Below are positions 1 through 8,508 of a stretch of 64,000 nt of DNA, piece by piece. The stretch lies in IMG/VR virus record IMGVR_UViG_3300033182_000991, positions 48,920 through 112,919 of that record; one strand, 5' to 3'. The notes below the pieces were generated by a model. That model did not search any database and was not told where the DNA came from. It worked only from the letters and a program-made list of their open reading frames with translations. How positions within the stretch are numbered: the stretch's first letter is position 1; the number at the start of each line of letters is the position of its first letter. This DNA comes from a virus. Position numbers and translations under genes: made by a program.

Positions 1-265
1 TTGTTGCAATTGAATAGTTTTTTCTAATCTCGTCTTCATGTTCAGGTGAGAATATAACTGAGTCGAACCCATCACCTCCGTTTGATTTTGGATGAGTAGA
101 AACTCTCCACCAATCCCTTGGCATTTCTTCGGTTAAGTAATGGTGTATACGTTCGGCGTATTCATCCTTTAAGAAGTCTTCAATGACTACTACTCTTTTA
201 GTGATGTACTCCTCTCTGATTGACTGAATATCTAAATCAGGGTTGATGATATCTTTCAAGGTCAT
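1..265 (-). CDS. 2OG-Fe(II) oxygenase-like protein, N-terminal part (cut by window edge)
   Basis: The first 88 codons of a protein that runs off the left edge. The start (VVVIEDFLKDEYAERIHHYL, residues 25-44) looks like the entry strand and helix of prolyl-4-hydroxylase-like oxygenases, followed by a Trp-rich stretch. The iron-binding HxD...H motif would lie outside the window, so the family is inferred. It sits 2 nt after the next oxygenase gene on the same strand and is probably co-transcribed with it. Confidence 0.55.
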   Translation of the reverse strand, partial: MTLKDIINPDLDIQSIREEYITKRVVVIEDFLKDEYAERIHHYLTEEMPRDWWRVSTHPKSNGGDGFDSVIFSPEHEDEIRKNYSIAT

Positions 266-267
266 AA

Positions 268-846
268 TTAATATTCTGTGTTGAAGAAAAATACTTGAAA
301 TAGTCTTCCATCATTTATATCTCTACCGAAGTAATCTAATGAGATATGGAAATTGTCGGCTCTATACATAACCATTCGATTAAATAGATTTCCAAACTTA
401 TCTACCTGTTCCCATTTGGTAATGTCTTTTGCCGTTTCCATTGGTGAGTTAGGGTCGAACTCATCGTCCTTATGTTCCTCATAATTCCAACTCATCAGTC
501 CTGTGTGTTTGTGACGATAAATTCCTGTTCCTGCGGTTACAGGTGCGTCGGGTGTTAGATATAGTACTGCTGCCCAATCAGTATAAGAGTCTGAGTGAAT
601 CCATGAACGGTCTTGGGCGGTCGTATACTGGAATGAACCTGTATATTCACCACCCCAAAAGGTTACCTCACCTGCGATGGGTCTTAAAATATCTGCTAAA
701 CCTTCTTTAATATCTTCATTAAGGTGTGGTTTGGTTCTGAAACCTGGAAAGTTGCCAGTCACGTCAAACTCTTGCTGAAGAGCAAAGTCTCGTACCTCGT
801 AAGGGTTGCTGTAAAAATCATCAATGATTAATGAATTGACTCTCAT
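268..846 (-). CDS. 2OG-Fe(II) oxygenase-like protein
   Basis: 192 aa. Residues about 82-85 (IHSD) and a later FH (about residue 167) fit the HxD...H iron site of the double-stranded beta-helix oxygenases; the DDFYSNPYEVRDFAL start matches phage oxygenases that begin with a (D/N)FF/Y-x-P-x-x-VR segment. Known members hydroxylate proteins, small molecules or nucleobases; the substrate here is unknown. It is followed directly by another oxygenase, and similar folds recur in this window at 36215, 41692, 45274 and 58527. Confidence 0.65.
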   Translation of the reverse strand: MRVNSLIIDDFYSNPYEVRDFALQQEFDVTGNFPGFRTKPHLNEDIKEGLADILRPIAGEVTFWGGEYTGSFQYTTAQDRSWIHSDSYTDWAAVLYLTPDAPVTAGTGIYRHKHTGLMSWNYEEHKDDEFDPNSPMETAKDITKWEQVDKFGNLFNRMVMYRADNFHISLDYFGRDINDGRLFQVFFFNTEY

Positions 847-897
847 AGTATCTTTTTTGTTAAAGATAAATCAAAAGGATATAAAGAAAATATGATT

Positions 898-1872
898 TTA
901 TAGATAATCTTTGAAGTTGTCATTGATGAATTCTCTTACTCTTCCATCATCTGCCCATTCAGGCCAACTAACACGAATGGATTCACCTTCTTCAACTAAG
1001 AAATATTCTAATAGACTTTCAAGACTTCCGTAATATTCAAAGTCATTATCACTTTGGTAACCACCCCAATTTAAAACTTTTTTAACTACTCTTGGTAGTA
1101 ATTTTGTTACATCAACTTGTGTATAGGTATCATCAACTTCAATTGGTTGATTGGTGCCGGCTTTGTAAGTCTTTCTTTTATAAGGGACTTCACGCATGAA
1201 GAAGTGTTCCTCAAATAAATTTCTTAGTCCATTCATCACATCGTCATACAACTCATCATAGTAAGCTGATTCCTCAGCATTTATATGAATAGTTTCTAAT
1301 TCTTGTAAAACTTCAGGAGCATTTTCTTTGATAAATGATGATAGTTCATCGTCATCCATATTATCAATAAGGTCAAAGGTTGCAATGTCTTTAACATCAT
1401 TCACTTCCACTTCTTTACCTTCAACTTCTTGGTAAACGGATTGCTTCAAATAATTAACATTATCGGGAGTAAGCTCTCCAATGAAATAGGTAAGGTCATA
1501 AATCTGTGAATCTATATCTAAGAAAGGTGTATCATCTTGTAGAATTAACTTAGCTAAACCTTGTGAGTTGTCTCTATCATCTCTGAAGAATTTTGACAAA
1601 TCCTCACGGTCAATCCTCATCCAATATTTATTACCATCCATAGTAACATCGTCAAGGTAACCAAGGAGAAATTCAACAACAAACTTAGGGTCATCCTCGT
1701 AGTGAGCGTTCATCACCTCAGTTAAATAACCTTCTTCAATGAGGTGGTCTAACATTTCACCTAACAGATTTTTGGATTTTAAGAATTTAATAAAAGCATC
1801 GGAATCTCCATTGAAATATTTACCGATGAAATCCCCGAGGTCGTTATCTTCTAAGAATTGGATTAAGTCCAT
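898..1872 (-). CDS. Hypothetical acidic protein, 324 aa
   Basis: Not recognised. Very acidic, with helical Asp/Glu-rich segments and no signal peptide or membrane segment. The start is supported by a TATTTATA element (1887-1894) that ends 14 nt upstream, as for many genes here, and by an inverted-repeat terminator just beyond it. The acidic, soluble, low-complexity character resembles other hypothetical proteins of this genome (18311-19615, 37448-38239). Confidence 0.6.
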   Translation of the reverse strand: MDLIQFLEDNDLGDFIGKYFNGDSDAFIKFLKSKNLLGEMLDHLIEEGYLTEVMNAHYEDDPKFVVEFLLGYLDDVTMDGNKYWMRIDREDLSKFFRDDRDNSQGLAKLILQDDTPFLDIDSQIYDLTYFIGELTPDNVNYLKQSVYQEVEGKEVEVNDVKDIATFDLIDNMDDDELSSFIKENAPEVLQELETIHINAEESAYYDELYDDVMNGLRNLFEEHFFMREVPYKRKTYKAGTNQPIEVDDTYTQVDVTKLLPRVVKKVLNWGGYQSDNDFEYYGSLESLLEYFLVEEGESIRVSWPEWADDGRVREFINDNFKDYL

Positions 1873-1898
1873 TGTTATTGTTTTATTATAAATACAAA

Positions 1899-1925
1899 AA
1901 AAGGGAGAAATAATTCCTCCCTTTT
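1899..1925 (-). terminator. Intrinsic terminator
   Basis: AAGGGAG/CTCCCTT hairpin with a 9-nt loop, followed on the minus strand by a run of seven T. It ends the transcript of the 41-aa gene at 1950-2075; the element for the next minus gene (1887-1894) begins right after it. Confidence 0.7.
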
Positions 1926-1949
1926 ATTCTGTTTAATTTTTTCTTTCTA

Positions 1950-2075
1950 TTACTTCTTTTCGTAATACTTTTCAACAGTCTTTTTAATGGCGTTTTGAAC
2001 CTGAGTCTGTGTTGAGGCAGCTTGAGTTTGAGTTTGTTTTGCTGCTTGTGCTTTTTGTTTACATCCGCATCCCAT
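1950..2075 (-). CDS. Small Gln/Lys/Ala-rich protein, 41 aa
   Basis: A 41-codon ORF starting MGCGCKQK and then rich in Gln, Ala and Thr, ending in a basic helix (KKTVEKYYEKK). The N-terminal GCGC pair could bind metal or be modified, but there is no signal peptide ahead of it. Supported by its isolated position, a plausible start and a terminator 25 nt downstream. Function unknown. Confidence 0.5.
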   Translation of the reverse strand: MGCGCKQKAQAAKQTQTQAASTQTQVQNAIKKTVEKYYEKK

Positions 2076-2144
2076 AGTTTTATTTTTTTAAGGTGAAAAA
2101 GTTTATTTACTAATAAATATATTTGGTTTTAATTATCTGTAAAG

Positions 2145-2780
2145 ATGAACGCAAGTAAAAAATGTAATTTAATATACTGGGGGACTGCGGGATGTGGTTC
2201 TCGTAGTATCGGTAGTTTCATTCAAAGAGTTGGATGTGACGATTTTAAGAACACCGTGTACGACCAACTCATTGCAGTGGAATGTTCCCATACTCATAAC
2301 GTAGGAATACCTGAAGGTTATGAAGATTGTGATATCGTTGCCGTGGTTAGAAACCCATATTCATTATTTGTGAGTAGGTGGTTTGACGAGTCCAATGACT
2401 TTGAATACGAAGAAGTAAGAAATGGATTCAAAGATTTTGTGTATAATAATCCGTTGTGGGATTACTTTGGACAAGGTGATTTCTTTTTCCTACATCAATG
2501 GAAAGAGATTGGTAGGTTTCCCAACCATATTATAAGGATGGAACATATGGAAGAAGACTTAAATAAGGTCAAAGTCCTTAGAGATATGGAAAAGTTTGAT
2601 GAAAGTATCGAAACATATGTCACGCAAAATATATTCAAGAACGGTTCTAAGAACGACAGTTACATCGGTGAACATCAGGATTATAAGATTTATTGGACAG
2701 AAGATATTGCAGACTTCTTTTATGAGAAGATGGAGGAATATTTCACCACCTTCAATTATGATAGAGATTCTTGGAAGTAA
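2145..2780 (+). CDS. Sulfotransferase-like P-loop protein
   Basis: 211 aa. Residues about 12-22 (WGTAGCGSRSI) occupy the place of the 5'-phosphosulfate loop and residues about 66-78 (VVRNPYSLFVSRW) match the 3'-phosphate-binding motif (RxPxxRxxS) of sulfotransferases that use PAPS. The rest fits the short Sulfotransfer_2-type fold. Such enzymes sulfate carbohydrates or proteins; here it may decorate a cell-surface glycan together with the GT11 enzyme at 5835. A TATATTTG box at 2118-2125 could be its -7 element, but the -33 box is poor. Confidence 0.6.
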   Translation: MNASKKCNLIYWGTAGCGSRSIGSFIQRVGCDDFKNTVYDQLIAVECSHTHNVGIPEGYEDCDIVAVVRNPYSLFVSRWFDESNDFEYEEVRNGFKDFVYNNPLWDYFGQGDFFFLHQWKEIGRFPNHIIRMEHMEEDLNKVKVLRDMEKFDESIETYVTQNIFKNGSKNDSYIGEHQDYKIYWTEDIADFFYEKMEEYFTTFNYDRDSWK

Positions 2781-2783
2781 GAG

Positions 2784-2791
2784 TATTTATA
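2784..2791 (+). promoter_or_regulatory. TATTTATA element
   Basis: TATTTATAGTAAA, ending 14 nt before the ATG at 2806, in a 25-nt gap. One of more than 20 gene-oriented copies in the window; proposed phage promoter. Confidence 0.5.
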
Positions 2792-2805
2792 GTAAACGAT
2801 AATGT

Positions 2806-4401
2806 ATGAGTCTTAGTCAGATATTACTTGAGGGGAGAAAAGATGATTTCTTAAATAAGTTTAGGGATAAGTTTACTGGTGAAGAGTTGAAAGATATCTT
2901 CATGTTGTCTCGTGATTTGGCATCCAACCATAAGTTCTTAATGTTCTTAGGTAAGGTGTTGGAAACAGGTAAGGTAGATATCAATAAGACCAGAGACCTT
3001 ATTCAGAACTTCGTGAAATACCAAAAGGTATTACCAACGAAAGACATTTACTTATTTGATAGTCTTCAATCTATTCAAGATGAGATTGACCAACACGAAA
3101 ACAAAGTCAGAAGGCAGGTTAAGGAGTTGGAAGGTGCCGACCAAGTATATGAAGACGACAGGTTCGTTATTGTAACACCAAAGAATCACAAAACAAGTTG
3201 TTATTATGGTGCTGGTACCAAATGGTGTACTGCGTCTATGGATGGTTCTTCACACTTTGACCGTTACAATCAAGACGGTAAGTTGTTCTACATCATTGAT
3301 AAGAAAGCCAAATCTCAGGACCGTTTTTACAAAGTTGCATTACTAAACAAATATGATGGTAACCAAACATTCTATGATGCTCCTGATAAAGCCTTCAATG
3401 AAGGTTGGATTTTAGGTTCAGAACAATGGAACAAAATGAATGGTGCTATTCAAGACTACATTCAAAGTAAATTCAAAAGAGAGATTGATATTTTCAAAGA
3501 TAAGGAAGCGGCACGTCTTGAGATGGAAAGAATCCGTAGAGAACAACAGGCTGAGAGAACAAGACAAAAACTACAAACTCAAAGAGAACGTAAAGAAAAT
3601 GACGAATGGAATCTCAATAACAATCCTGATGAAATGGGTATTCATGCTAATGCCGTATTCAACATACTTGATGATTTGGGTGTTGAAGTGGGTGAAGGTG
3701 AAAGTGTTTATAACTTAGTACCAGCGGACCACGGTCATATGGGTCTAACAACTTTTGAATGGTTGGGTGAAGACGAGCAAGGAAGAGAGATTGCGGTAGG
3801 TGATTGGGACCAAGTGTGGGAAGCGGCAAAAGATTACTACCAAAACGTTTGGGATGAAATGGGTATTGAAGGTTGGAATAGAGACTTCATTGAATCACAC
3901 TTAGATACTGATAAGGTTGAGGATTACTTTGAAGAGATATATGAGTCAATGATTGATGACGACCCACAGTCTTATTTTGACGAAGATGAATTACCTTTAT
4001 CTGAAGAACAACAACAAAAGGTTGAGAAACTTAGAGAAGAGATTGAAGAGTTGAATGATATTGTCAATTACTCTGAAGATGAAGATGAGATTGGTTTTGC
4101 CGAAGAAAGAATCCAAGAGATTGAATCAGAGATAGAAGACGAAGAAAACAATCCTGAAGGTGAACCTACAGTAGGTCAGATAGAGGACAAAGTTCAAGAT
4201 ATGTTGTATGATGTAAAACAGAACCCTCTTGACTACTTGAATGACTATGGATTTGACATTGGTGGTTTTGTTGATGTTGACGAGCTCATTGAAGATTCCC
4301 TTAATTACGACGGTGTTGGACCTGCATTATCATCTTATGATGGTGAGGTATATGAATCACTTATAAATGGTGAGTGGTATCACGTAGTTATTGTTGAATA
4401 A
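2806..4401 (+). CDS. Large hypothetical phage protein with a TKWCT motif
   Basis: 531 aa. The N-terminus MSLSQILLEGR ends in LLEG, like other proteins here that may carry a prohead-targeting tag. The middle (about 110-210) contains GAGTKWCTAS followed by FDRYNQDGKLFYIID, a domain seen in many uncharacterised large-phage proteins. Residues about 225-265 are a charged coiled coil, and the C-terminal third is very acidic (Asp/Glu-rich). No catalytic role can be assigned. Confidence 0.6.
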   Translation: MSLSQILLEGRKDDFLNKFRDKFTGEELKDIFMLSRDLASNHKFLMFLGKVLETGKVDINKTRDLIQNFVKYQKVLPTKDIYLFDSLQSIQDEIDQHENKVRRQVKELEGADQVYEDDRFVIVTPKNHKTSCYYGAGTKWCTASMDGSSHFDRYNQDGKLFYIIDKKAKSQDRFYKVALLNKYDGNQTFYDAPDKAFNEGWILGSEQWNKMNGAIQDYIQSKFKREIDIFKDKEAARLEMERIRREQQAERTRQKLQTQRERKENDEWNLNNNPDEMGIHANAVFNILDDLGVEVGEGESVYNLVPADHGHMGLTTFEWLGEDEQGREIAVGDWDQVWEAAKDYYQNVWDEMGIEGWNRDFIESHLDTDKVEDYFEEIYESMIDDDPQSYFDEDELPLSEEQQQKVEKLREEIEELNDIVNYSEDEDEIGFAEERIQEIESEIEDEENNPEGEPTVGQIEDKVQDMLYDVKQNPLDYLNDYGFDIGGFVDVDELIEDSLNYDGVGPALSSYDGEVYESLINGEWYHVVIVE

Positions 4402-4437
4402 TTCTTCCAATAACTTATATTACTAAAAACTTTACGG

Positions 4438-5181
4438 ATGCAATTAGACTGGATTATTCAAGACCCAATAGATTTCGAGCACAAACAATATTTGATTCTC
4501 GATTATATAAAGAAGACTGGTGAGAAGTTGGAGAGATTTGAACTCTACCCTGCTTTTCAGGAATTGTCTTTGTTATATAGTAGTGCTCAGAGAGTTTTGG
4601 ACCACGGTCAATTCATTACGTTTAAGAGAGAACCTGAGGAAATAGATGATGAAATATTATTTATTGATTTGATATATAATACCATTAGATTCAAAGATTC
4701 TGAGGAGGGTAACGAAATATTAAAGATTGCGGAATTTGCCACTAAGTCATTCAAGGAATTGTTTATGGTTGCAAAATCTTTATGGTCGATTATAAATGAC
4801 AGTGTTAGTTTAGAAATCACAAACGACTTAAATAGAGCTAAGGGTGGTTGGGGTTACTTTTATTTTGACTATAATGGTGAGTTATATGTATATGAATATC
4901 ATATAAAACTTTTGAATCCAAAGGCCCGTGAAAATAAATGTTATATCACAAACATCTATAGAGGTAAAGAGAAAGATATTGATGAAATTATCACAGAAAA
5001 GGGGTATTTTGGTATTAATGGTGAAAAACCGAATGAACATTTTGGTTTGGAATTTCCGATTTTTAAGATTACATTTGACCAAACCTTTCCATTGGAAGGG
5101 TGTTTACTTTCTTTGAGTAAGAGGAAAGTAATGAATTACATATTTCAATCGATTAAAATAAAAGACCTTAAAATAAATTAA
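4438..5181 (+). CDS. Hypothetical protein, 247 aa
   Basis: Not recognised. Soluble mixed alpha/beta composition; residues about 125-160 are aromatic-rich (GGWGYFYFDYNGELYVYEYH), suggesting beta strands. It begins an array of same-strand genes with tiny gaps or overlaps (4438-8464). The start at MQLDWIIQD follows a 36-nt gap. Confidence 0.6.
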   Translation: MQLDWIIQDPIDFEHKQYLILDYIKKTGEKLERFELYPAFQELSLLYSSAQRVLDHGQFITFKREPEEIDDEILFIDLIYNTIRFKDSEEGNEILKIAEFATKSFKELFMVAKSLWSIINDSVSLEITNDLNRAKGGWGYFYFDYNGELYVYEYHIKLLNPKARENKCYITNIYRGKEKDIDEIITEKGYFGINGEKPNEHFGLEFPIFKITFDQTFPLEGCLLSLSKRKVMNYIFQSIKIKDLKIN

Positions 5182-5182
5182 G

Positions 5183-5302
5183 ATGGATATTACAACAAAA
5201 ATTGACACAGAGTACCTTTACCAATTAGTAAAAGAGACACCAAACGATTTAGAGTTAGGTGGAAAAATCAGAGCCTACATTTATGAAGTCGAAGAAGCCT
5301 GA
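5183..5302 (+). CDS. Small hypothetical protein, 39 aa
   Basis: ATG one base after the previous stop, a 39-codon ORF (MDITTKIDTEYLYQLVKETP...) that overlaps the next gene by 20 nt in another frame. Acidic and helical; the close coupling supports it as real. Confidence 0.5.
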   Translation: MDITTKIDTEYLYQLVKETPNDLELGGKIRAYIYEVEEA

Positions 5303-5690
5303 TAATGTTGTATGGGACGATAAACTTCAAAAGTATAACGCTTCTTTATTACCTTACTCCACTAATGTTAGTGGGCCAGTCATCAAGTTAGATGATGTAG
5401 GTGCATTCAAAGAAAGGGGTGTTAACAGAGTTCAAAAGACCTTCAGTGCGAAATATAAAGAATTGGTTGATGAATACAATCACCTCATCAGTGAAGTAGA
5501 ACTGAATGAGATGATTTATAATTCAAATTATTCTTTTGAACCTGTTATTGGTGAAATTTATCATTTGTATATTAGAAATAATGGAAAATATTTCTTATCT
5601 TTGATATCTCCACGAGAGTGGAATATGGAATACATAACATCAGTAAGACTTAATTCAGAACATAAATGGGTTTCAACAAAAGATTTCTAA
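5283..5690 (+). CDS. Hypothetical protein, 135 aa
   Basis: Start chosen at ATG 5283 (MKSKKPDNVVWDD). Basic N-terminus, then mixed alpha/beta; the C-terminal half has NNGKYFLSLISPREWN. Not recognised. Overlaps both neighbours, typical of translational coupling in this operon. Confidence 0.55.
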   Translation: MKSKKPDNVVWDDKLQKYNASLLPYSTNVSGPVIKLDDVGAFKERGVNRVQKTFSAKYKELVDEYNHLISEVELNEMIYNSNYSFEPVIGEIYHLYIRNNGKYFLSLISPREWNMEYITSVRLNSEHKWVSTKDF

Positions 5691-5851
5691 ACAAAGAGGT
5701 AATCCTTAGGACCGAAGAAAAATTCTTGGACGATTTATTCAGTGCAGATGCTTTCATCATGGACGAATGGTCAGAAAAGTTTATGAAGCTTCACGAAGAT
5801 GGATTAGATAAACTTCAAATTATTGGAATGTTAGATGATGGAGAAAATTAA
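5666..5851 (+). CDS. Small hypothetical protein, 61 aa
   Basis: 61 aa, acidic and helical (EEKFLDDLFSADAFIMDEW). Overlaps the preceding gene by 25 nt and the GT11 gene by 17 nt; kept because it bridges two coupled genes and its length is open only in this frame. Confidence 0.45.
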   Translation: MGFNKRFLNKEVILRTEEKFLDDLFSADAFIMDEWSEKFMKLHEDGLDKLQIIGMLDDGEN

Positions 5852-6821
5852 TTTTTCCGACTCTTCATTATACCACCCAAAAGGTATATTGAGGAAACCT
5901 ATCAACATTGAAATCACTGACGATGTAATCTCAGTGGTTTTAGCTGGTGGTTTGGGTAACATGATGTTCCAAATATCCACCATCTTATCTTACGCCAAAG
6001 ATAATAATCTACGACCTCTTATTGGTTATTGGACCACACACCAATCAGAAAGTTCCCGATGGTCAAAGAGGTTGAATCGTTATGCGAGGAATCATCACTT
6101 TGAACCGTGGGGTGGACACATCTTACAAGACAGACCAGTTTCGTTGGGTGAGGTATACCCAAAGTTACCGTGGTTTAACGATAGACCAAACGCATTTGAG
6201 TGGTGGTTCAATCAAGACTTTGCGTATGAATTAGATACTGGTAAGTCTGGGTTGTTTGTGGATATTGGTAAGGATTTGACTCCACCATTTTTAGTTCAGG
6301 GTTACTTCTTCAACTACAGATTTTGGCACCACAACAGAGACTATATCTTGGATATGTTTACATTGGATGAGGAACTAAGGGATTGGATGTACTACCACTA
6401 TGGTAACCTTTTCCAAGAAAAGACAATCTCAGTACACTTACGATTAGGTAATGATACAGACTTTATGCCTGTTGAGAAGGTTCCAATGAAATGGGTGATA
6501 GATAAAATTGAGTCATTAGTTGAAGGTAAAGATGACAATGTATTAATTTTTTCAGATAATTTACCTGCTGCAAAAAAAATGTTGTATCTTAACTGTGATG
6601 TTCGTCGTTCACAATTACATTTCATTGAGGATGACCCTTACATTTGTATGGAGTTGATGTCACGATGTGAAAAACACATATTATCCAATTCAACCTTATC
6701 TTTTTGGGGTGCATATATGGATAGAAATGAAAACAATCCCGAGACTTATATACACGAGTCTTTCTTCAAGGAACACCCAATTGAGATGATTCCTTATGAC
6801 AACTGGAAAATAGAAGAATAA
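5835..6821 (+). CDS. Glycosyltransferase family 11-like (alpha-1,2-fucosyltransferase type)
   Basis: 328 aa. Three family motifs are visible: LAGGLGNMMFQ (about 36-46), HLRLGND (about 200-206, the HxRxGD donor-binding motif) and SNSTLSFWGAYM (about 286-297). GT11 enzymes usually move L-fucose from GDP-fucose to galactose. In phages such enzymes can modify glycans on the virion or host surface; the actual sugar here is unknown. It lies in the operon with DUF3310 and the methyltransferase. Confidence 0.8.
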   Translation: MMEKINFSDSSLYHPKGILRKPINIEITDDVISVVLAGGLGNMMFQISTILSYAKDNNLRPLIGYWTTHQSESSRWSKRLNRYARNHHFEPWGGHILQDRPVSLGEVYPKLPWFNDRPNAFEWWFNQDFAYELDTGKSGLFVDIGKDLTPPFLVQGYFFNYRFWHHNRDYILDMFTLDEELRDWMYYHYGNLFQEKTISVHLRLGNDTDFMPVEKVPMKWVIDKIESLVEGKDDNVLIFSDNLPAAKKMLYLNCDVRRSQLHFIEDDPYICMELMSRCEKHILSNSTLSFWGAYMDRNENNPETYIHESFFKEHPIEMIPYDNWKIEE

Positions 6822-6838
6822 TTATAAATAAAAGAACC

Positions 6839-7033
6839 ATGAGAAAACCAAAATCCGATTTTGAACTTTTAGCTCCAAAGATGAGACAACCGATTCACAT
6901 TACTTATCTCGCTAAATACATCCTTAAAAAGACTATTGAAGAAACGCAAGAAGTGATTAACAGAGGTGTTGATATGGGAATATTTGAGGAAGTAAAATTT
7001 AATGGTTACTTCAAACTAAAAAACCAAGATTAA
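6839..7033 (+). CDS. Small basic protein with winged-helix-like segment, 64 aa
   Basis: 64 aa: residues about 14-50 (PIHITYLAKYILKKTIEETQEVINRGVDMG) look like a short helix-turn-helix with a basic face, which could bind DNA, but it is too short to name. 1 nt before the DUF3310 gene. Confidence 0.5.
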   Translation: MRKPKSDFELLAPKMRQPIHITYLAKYILKKTIEETQEVINRGVDMGIFEEVKFNGYFKLKNQD

Positions 7034-7034
7034 G

Positions 7035-7256
7035 ATGAGTAAAGAGTTGGTTAACCATCCCGACCATTACGGTGGGGAAGAGAATCCGTATGAGGTGGTG
7101 AAGATTGCTGAGGCGACAGGGATTGATAAAGATGCCTACCTATTCAATGTACTGAAATATATTGTCAGAAGTGGAAAGAAAGATGACAATCCACCTTTAC
7201 AAGATTTGAAAAAAGCGTTATGGTATTTGGAACGCAGAATTAAAACAATGGAATAA
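7035..7256 (+). CDS. DUF3310 protein
   Basis: 73 aa matching the phage family DUF3310: VNHPDHYG at 6-13, then an AYLFNVLKYIVRSGKKD segment and a KALWYLERRI end. The family is very common in phages, often beside nucleotide-metabolism genes; its function is unknown. Its stop overlaps the next ATG (TAATG). Confidence 0.85.
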   Translation: MSKELVNHPDHYGGEENPYEVVKIAEATGIDKDAYLFNVLKYIVRSGKKDDNPPLQDLKKALWYLERRIKTME

Positions 7257-7432
7257 TGGCGATATTGATTAACTATCTATTCATCGGAGTATTGGTGGCA
7301 TTTCTTTTGGAGATGTTGGTCGGTAAAGTTGCTGGTGAAAGATTCACATTCGGTGAAAGACTATTTGTAATCACACTATGGCCGATTTCCCTTATGGTGT
7401 TCCTAACAGGATTTTTTAACGAAGGAGAATGA
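7256..7432 (+). CDS. Small two-helix membrane protein, 58 aa
   Basis: 58-codon ORF with two hydrophobic stretches (residues about 3-24 and 37-53), probably a two-span inner-membrane protein. It overlaps DUF3310 by 1 nt and the methyltransferase by 4 nt (ATGA), so the three are probably translationally coupled. Role unknown. Confidence 0.65.
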   Translation: MAILINYLFIGVLVAFLLEMLVGKVAGERFTFGERLFVITLWPISLMVFLTGFFNEGE

Positions 7433-8313
7433 AAGAAATAAAAGAATTAATAGGAGACATTCACTGTTCGGATACAGTGAAGTTTATGAATGAAATGCCT
7501 GAGAAGTCGATTGACTTGATTGTCACATCACCACCTTATGGGGTTGGGATTGACTATGACTGTTGGGACGATGATAAATACTTTTCTGAGTATATGGAGT
7601 TTACTCGTGAATGGTTAAGTGCTGCGTACCGCGTGTTGAAAGACGATGGTCGTATTGCGGTAAACATTCCATATGAGATTAACCGTCAGAAGAAAGGTGG
7701 TCGTATCTATTTCTCTGCGGAGATTTGGATGGTAATGAAACATCTGGGTTTCGGGTTCTTTGGTCTTGTGGATTTGGAAGAGAGTTCACCACACAGAAGT
7801 AAGACAACTGCTTGGGGTAGTTGGATGAGTCCATCCGCACCATACATCTACAATCCGAAAGAGTGTGTCATCTTAGCGTATAAGAATCTTCCAAAGAAAA
7901 AAACAAAGGGAACACCTCAATGGGAAGGTGAATACCAAATGGTTCCAAACGAGAAGATTGAGGGTGAGTTCAGAAAGAAGTTGGTTTATGATGAGAAAGA
8001 TAAGAAAGACTTTATGTCTTTGGTCTTCGGTCAGTGGAACTACTTTGCGGATACTCAACAGAAGACTAAGGCGACCTTCTCTTTGGACATTCCATACAGA
8101 GCGATTAAGATTATGTCTTACAAAGAAGATTTAGTATTTGACCCATTCAACGGTTCAGGAACAACATGTTTAGCTGCTGAGATGTTGGGACGACCATGGT
8201 TGGGATGTGATATATCAAAGGACTATTGTGACGTTGCCAAAGAAAGACTCCAAGAGTATAAACTGGAACAGCAGCAGTTAGAAATTGTATTAGATGAGCA
8301 TTCAAAACATTAA
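7429..8313 (+). CDS. DNA methyltransferase, amino (N4-cytosine/N6-adenine) type
   Basis: 294 aa. The catalytic motif IV is TSPPYGVG (about 34-41) and the SAM-binding motif I is DPFNGSGTTCLAAEMLG (about 240-256), in the beta-class order (IV before I). SPPY is most typical of N4-cytosine methyltransferases. No partner restriction gene lies next to it, so it is an orphan enzyme that probably protects phage DNA from host restriction or marks it for packaging or regulation. Confidence 0.9.
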   Translation: MKEIKELIGDIHCSDTVKFMNEMPEKSIDLIVTSPPYGVGIDYDCWDDDKYFSEYMEFTREWLSAAYRVLKDDGRIAVNIPYEINRQKKGGRIYFSAEIWMVMKHLGFGFFGLVDLEESSPHRSKTTAWGSWMSPSAPYIYNPKECVILAYKNLPKKKTKGTPQWEGEYQMVPNEKIEGEFRKKLVYDEKDKKDFMSLVFGQWNYFADTQQKTKATFSLDIPYRAIKIMSYKEDLVFDPFNGSGTTCLAAEMLGRPWLGCDISKDYCDVAKERLQEYKLEQQQLEIVLDEHSKH

Positions 8314-8464
8314 AGTGATTGATGGTGATACTTTGATAATCACCACAACAGACAACGAGGTAAGGTGGTACGATAAGAACAAACTCAGTGGACCACAGAG
8401 AGCGTGGTTTGATAACATCTTAGCTTGTAGTGTATCATTAGTAGACGAAACCCCTTCAAGATAA
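8294..8464 (+). CDS. Small hypothetical protein, 56 aa
   Basis: Starts inside the methyltransferase end (20-nt overlap). MSIQNIKVIDGDTLIITTTD suggests an SNase-like first strand (VIDGDTLxI), but the remainder lacks the nuclease core, so the likeness is probably superficial. Its stop lies within the following terminator. Confidence 0.5.
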   Translation: MSIQNIKVIDGDTLIITTTDNEVRWYDKNKLSGPQRAWFDNILACSVSLVDETPSR

Positions 8465-8476
8465 GGGGTTTTTTCT
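8448..8476 (+). terminator. Intrinsic terminator
   Basis: AAACCCCTT ... AAGGGGTTT, 9-bp stem with a 6-nt loop and a T-run. Ends the 4.4-8.46 kb operon. Confidence 0.85.
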
Positions 8477-8485
8477 TGTTAAGGA

Positions 8486-8493
8486 TATTTATA
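8486..8493 (+). promoter_or_regulatory. TATTTATA element
   Basis: TATTTATAGTAAA directly after the terminator, 15 nt before the lysozyme ATG at 8509. Its place between a terminator and a new transcription unit supports a promoter role. Confidence 0.55.
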
Positions 8494-8508
8494 GTAAAGA
8501 TTTTGTTG

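Noticed and set aside
8294-8464. SNase-like nuclease
   Set aside because: Only a VIDGDTLxI-like start is present; the 56-aa ORF lacks the catalytic residues and rest of the domain.
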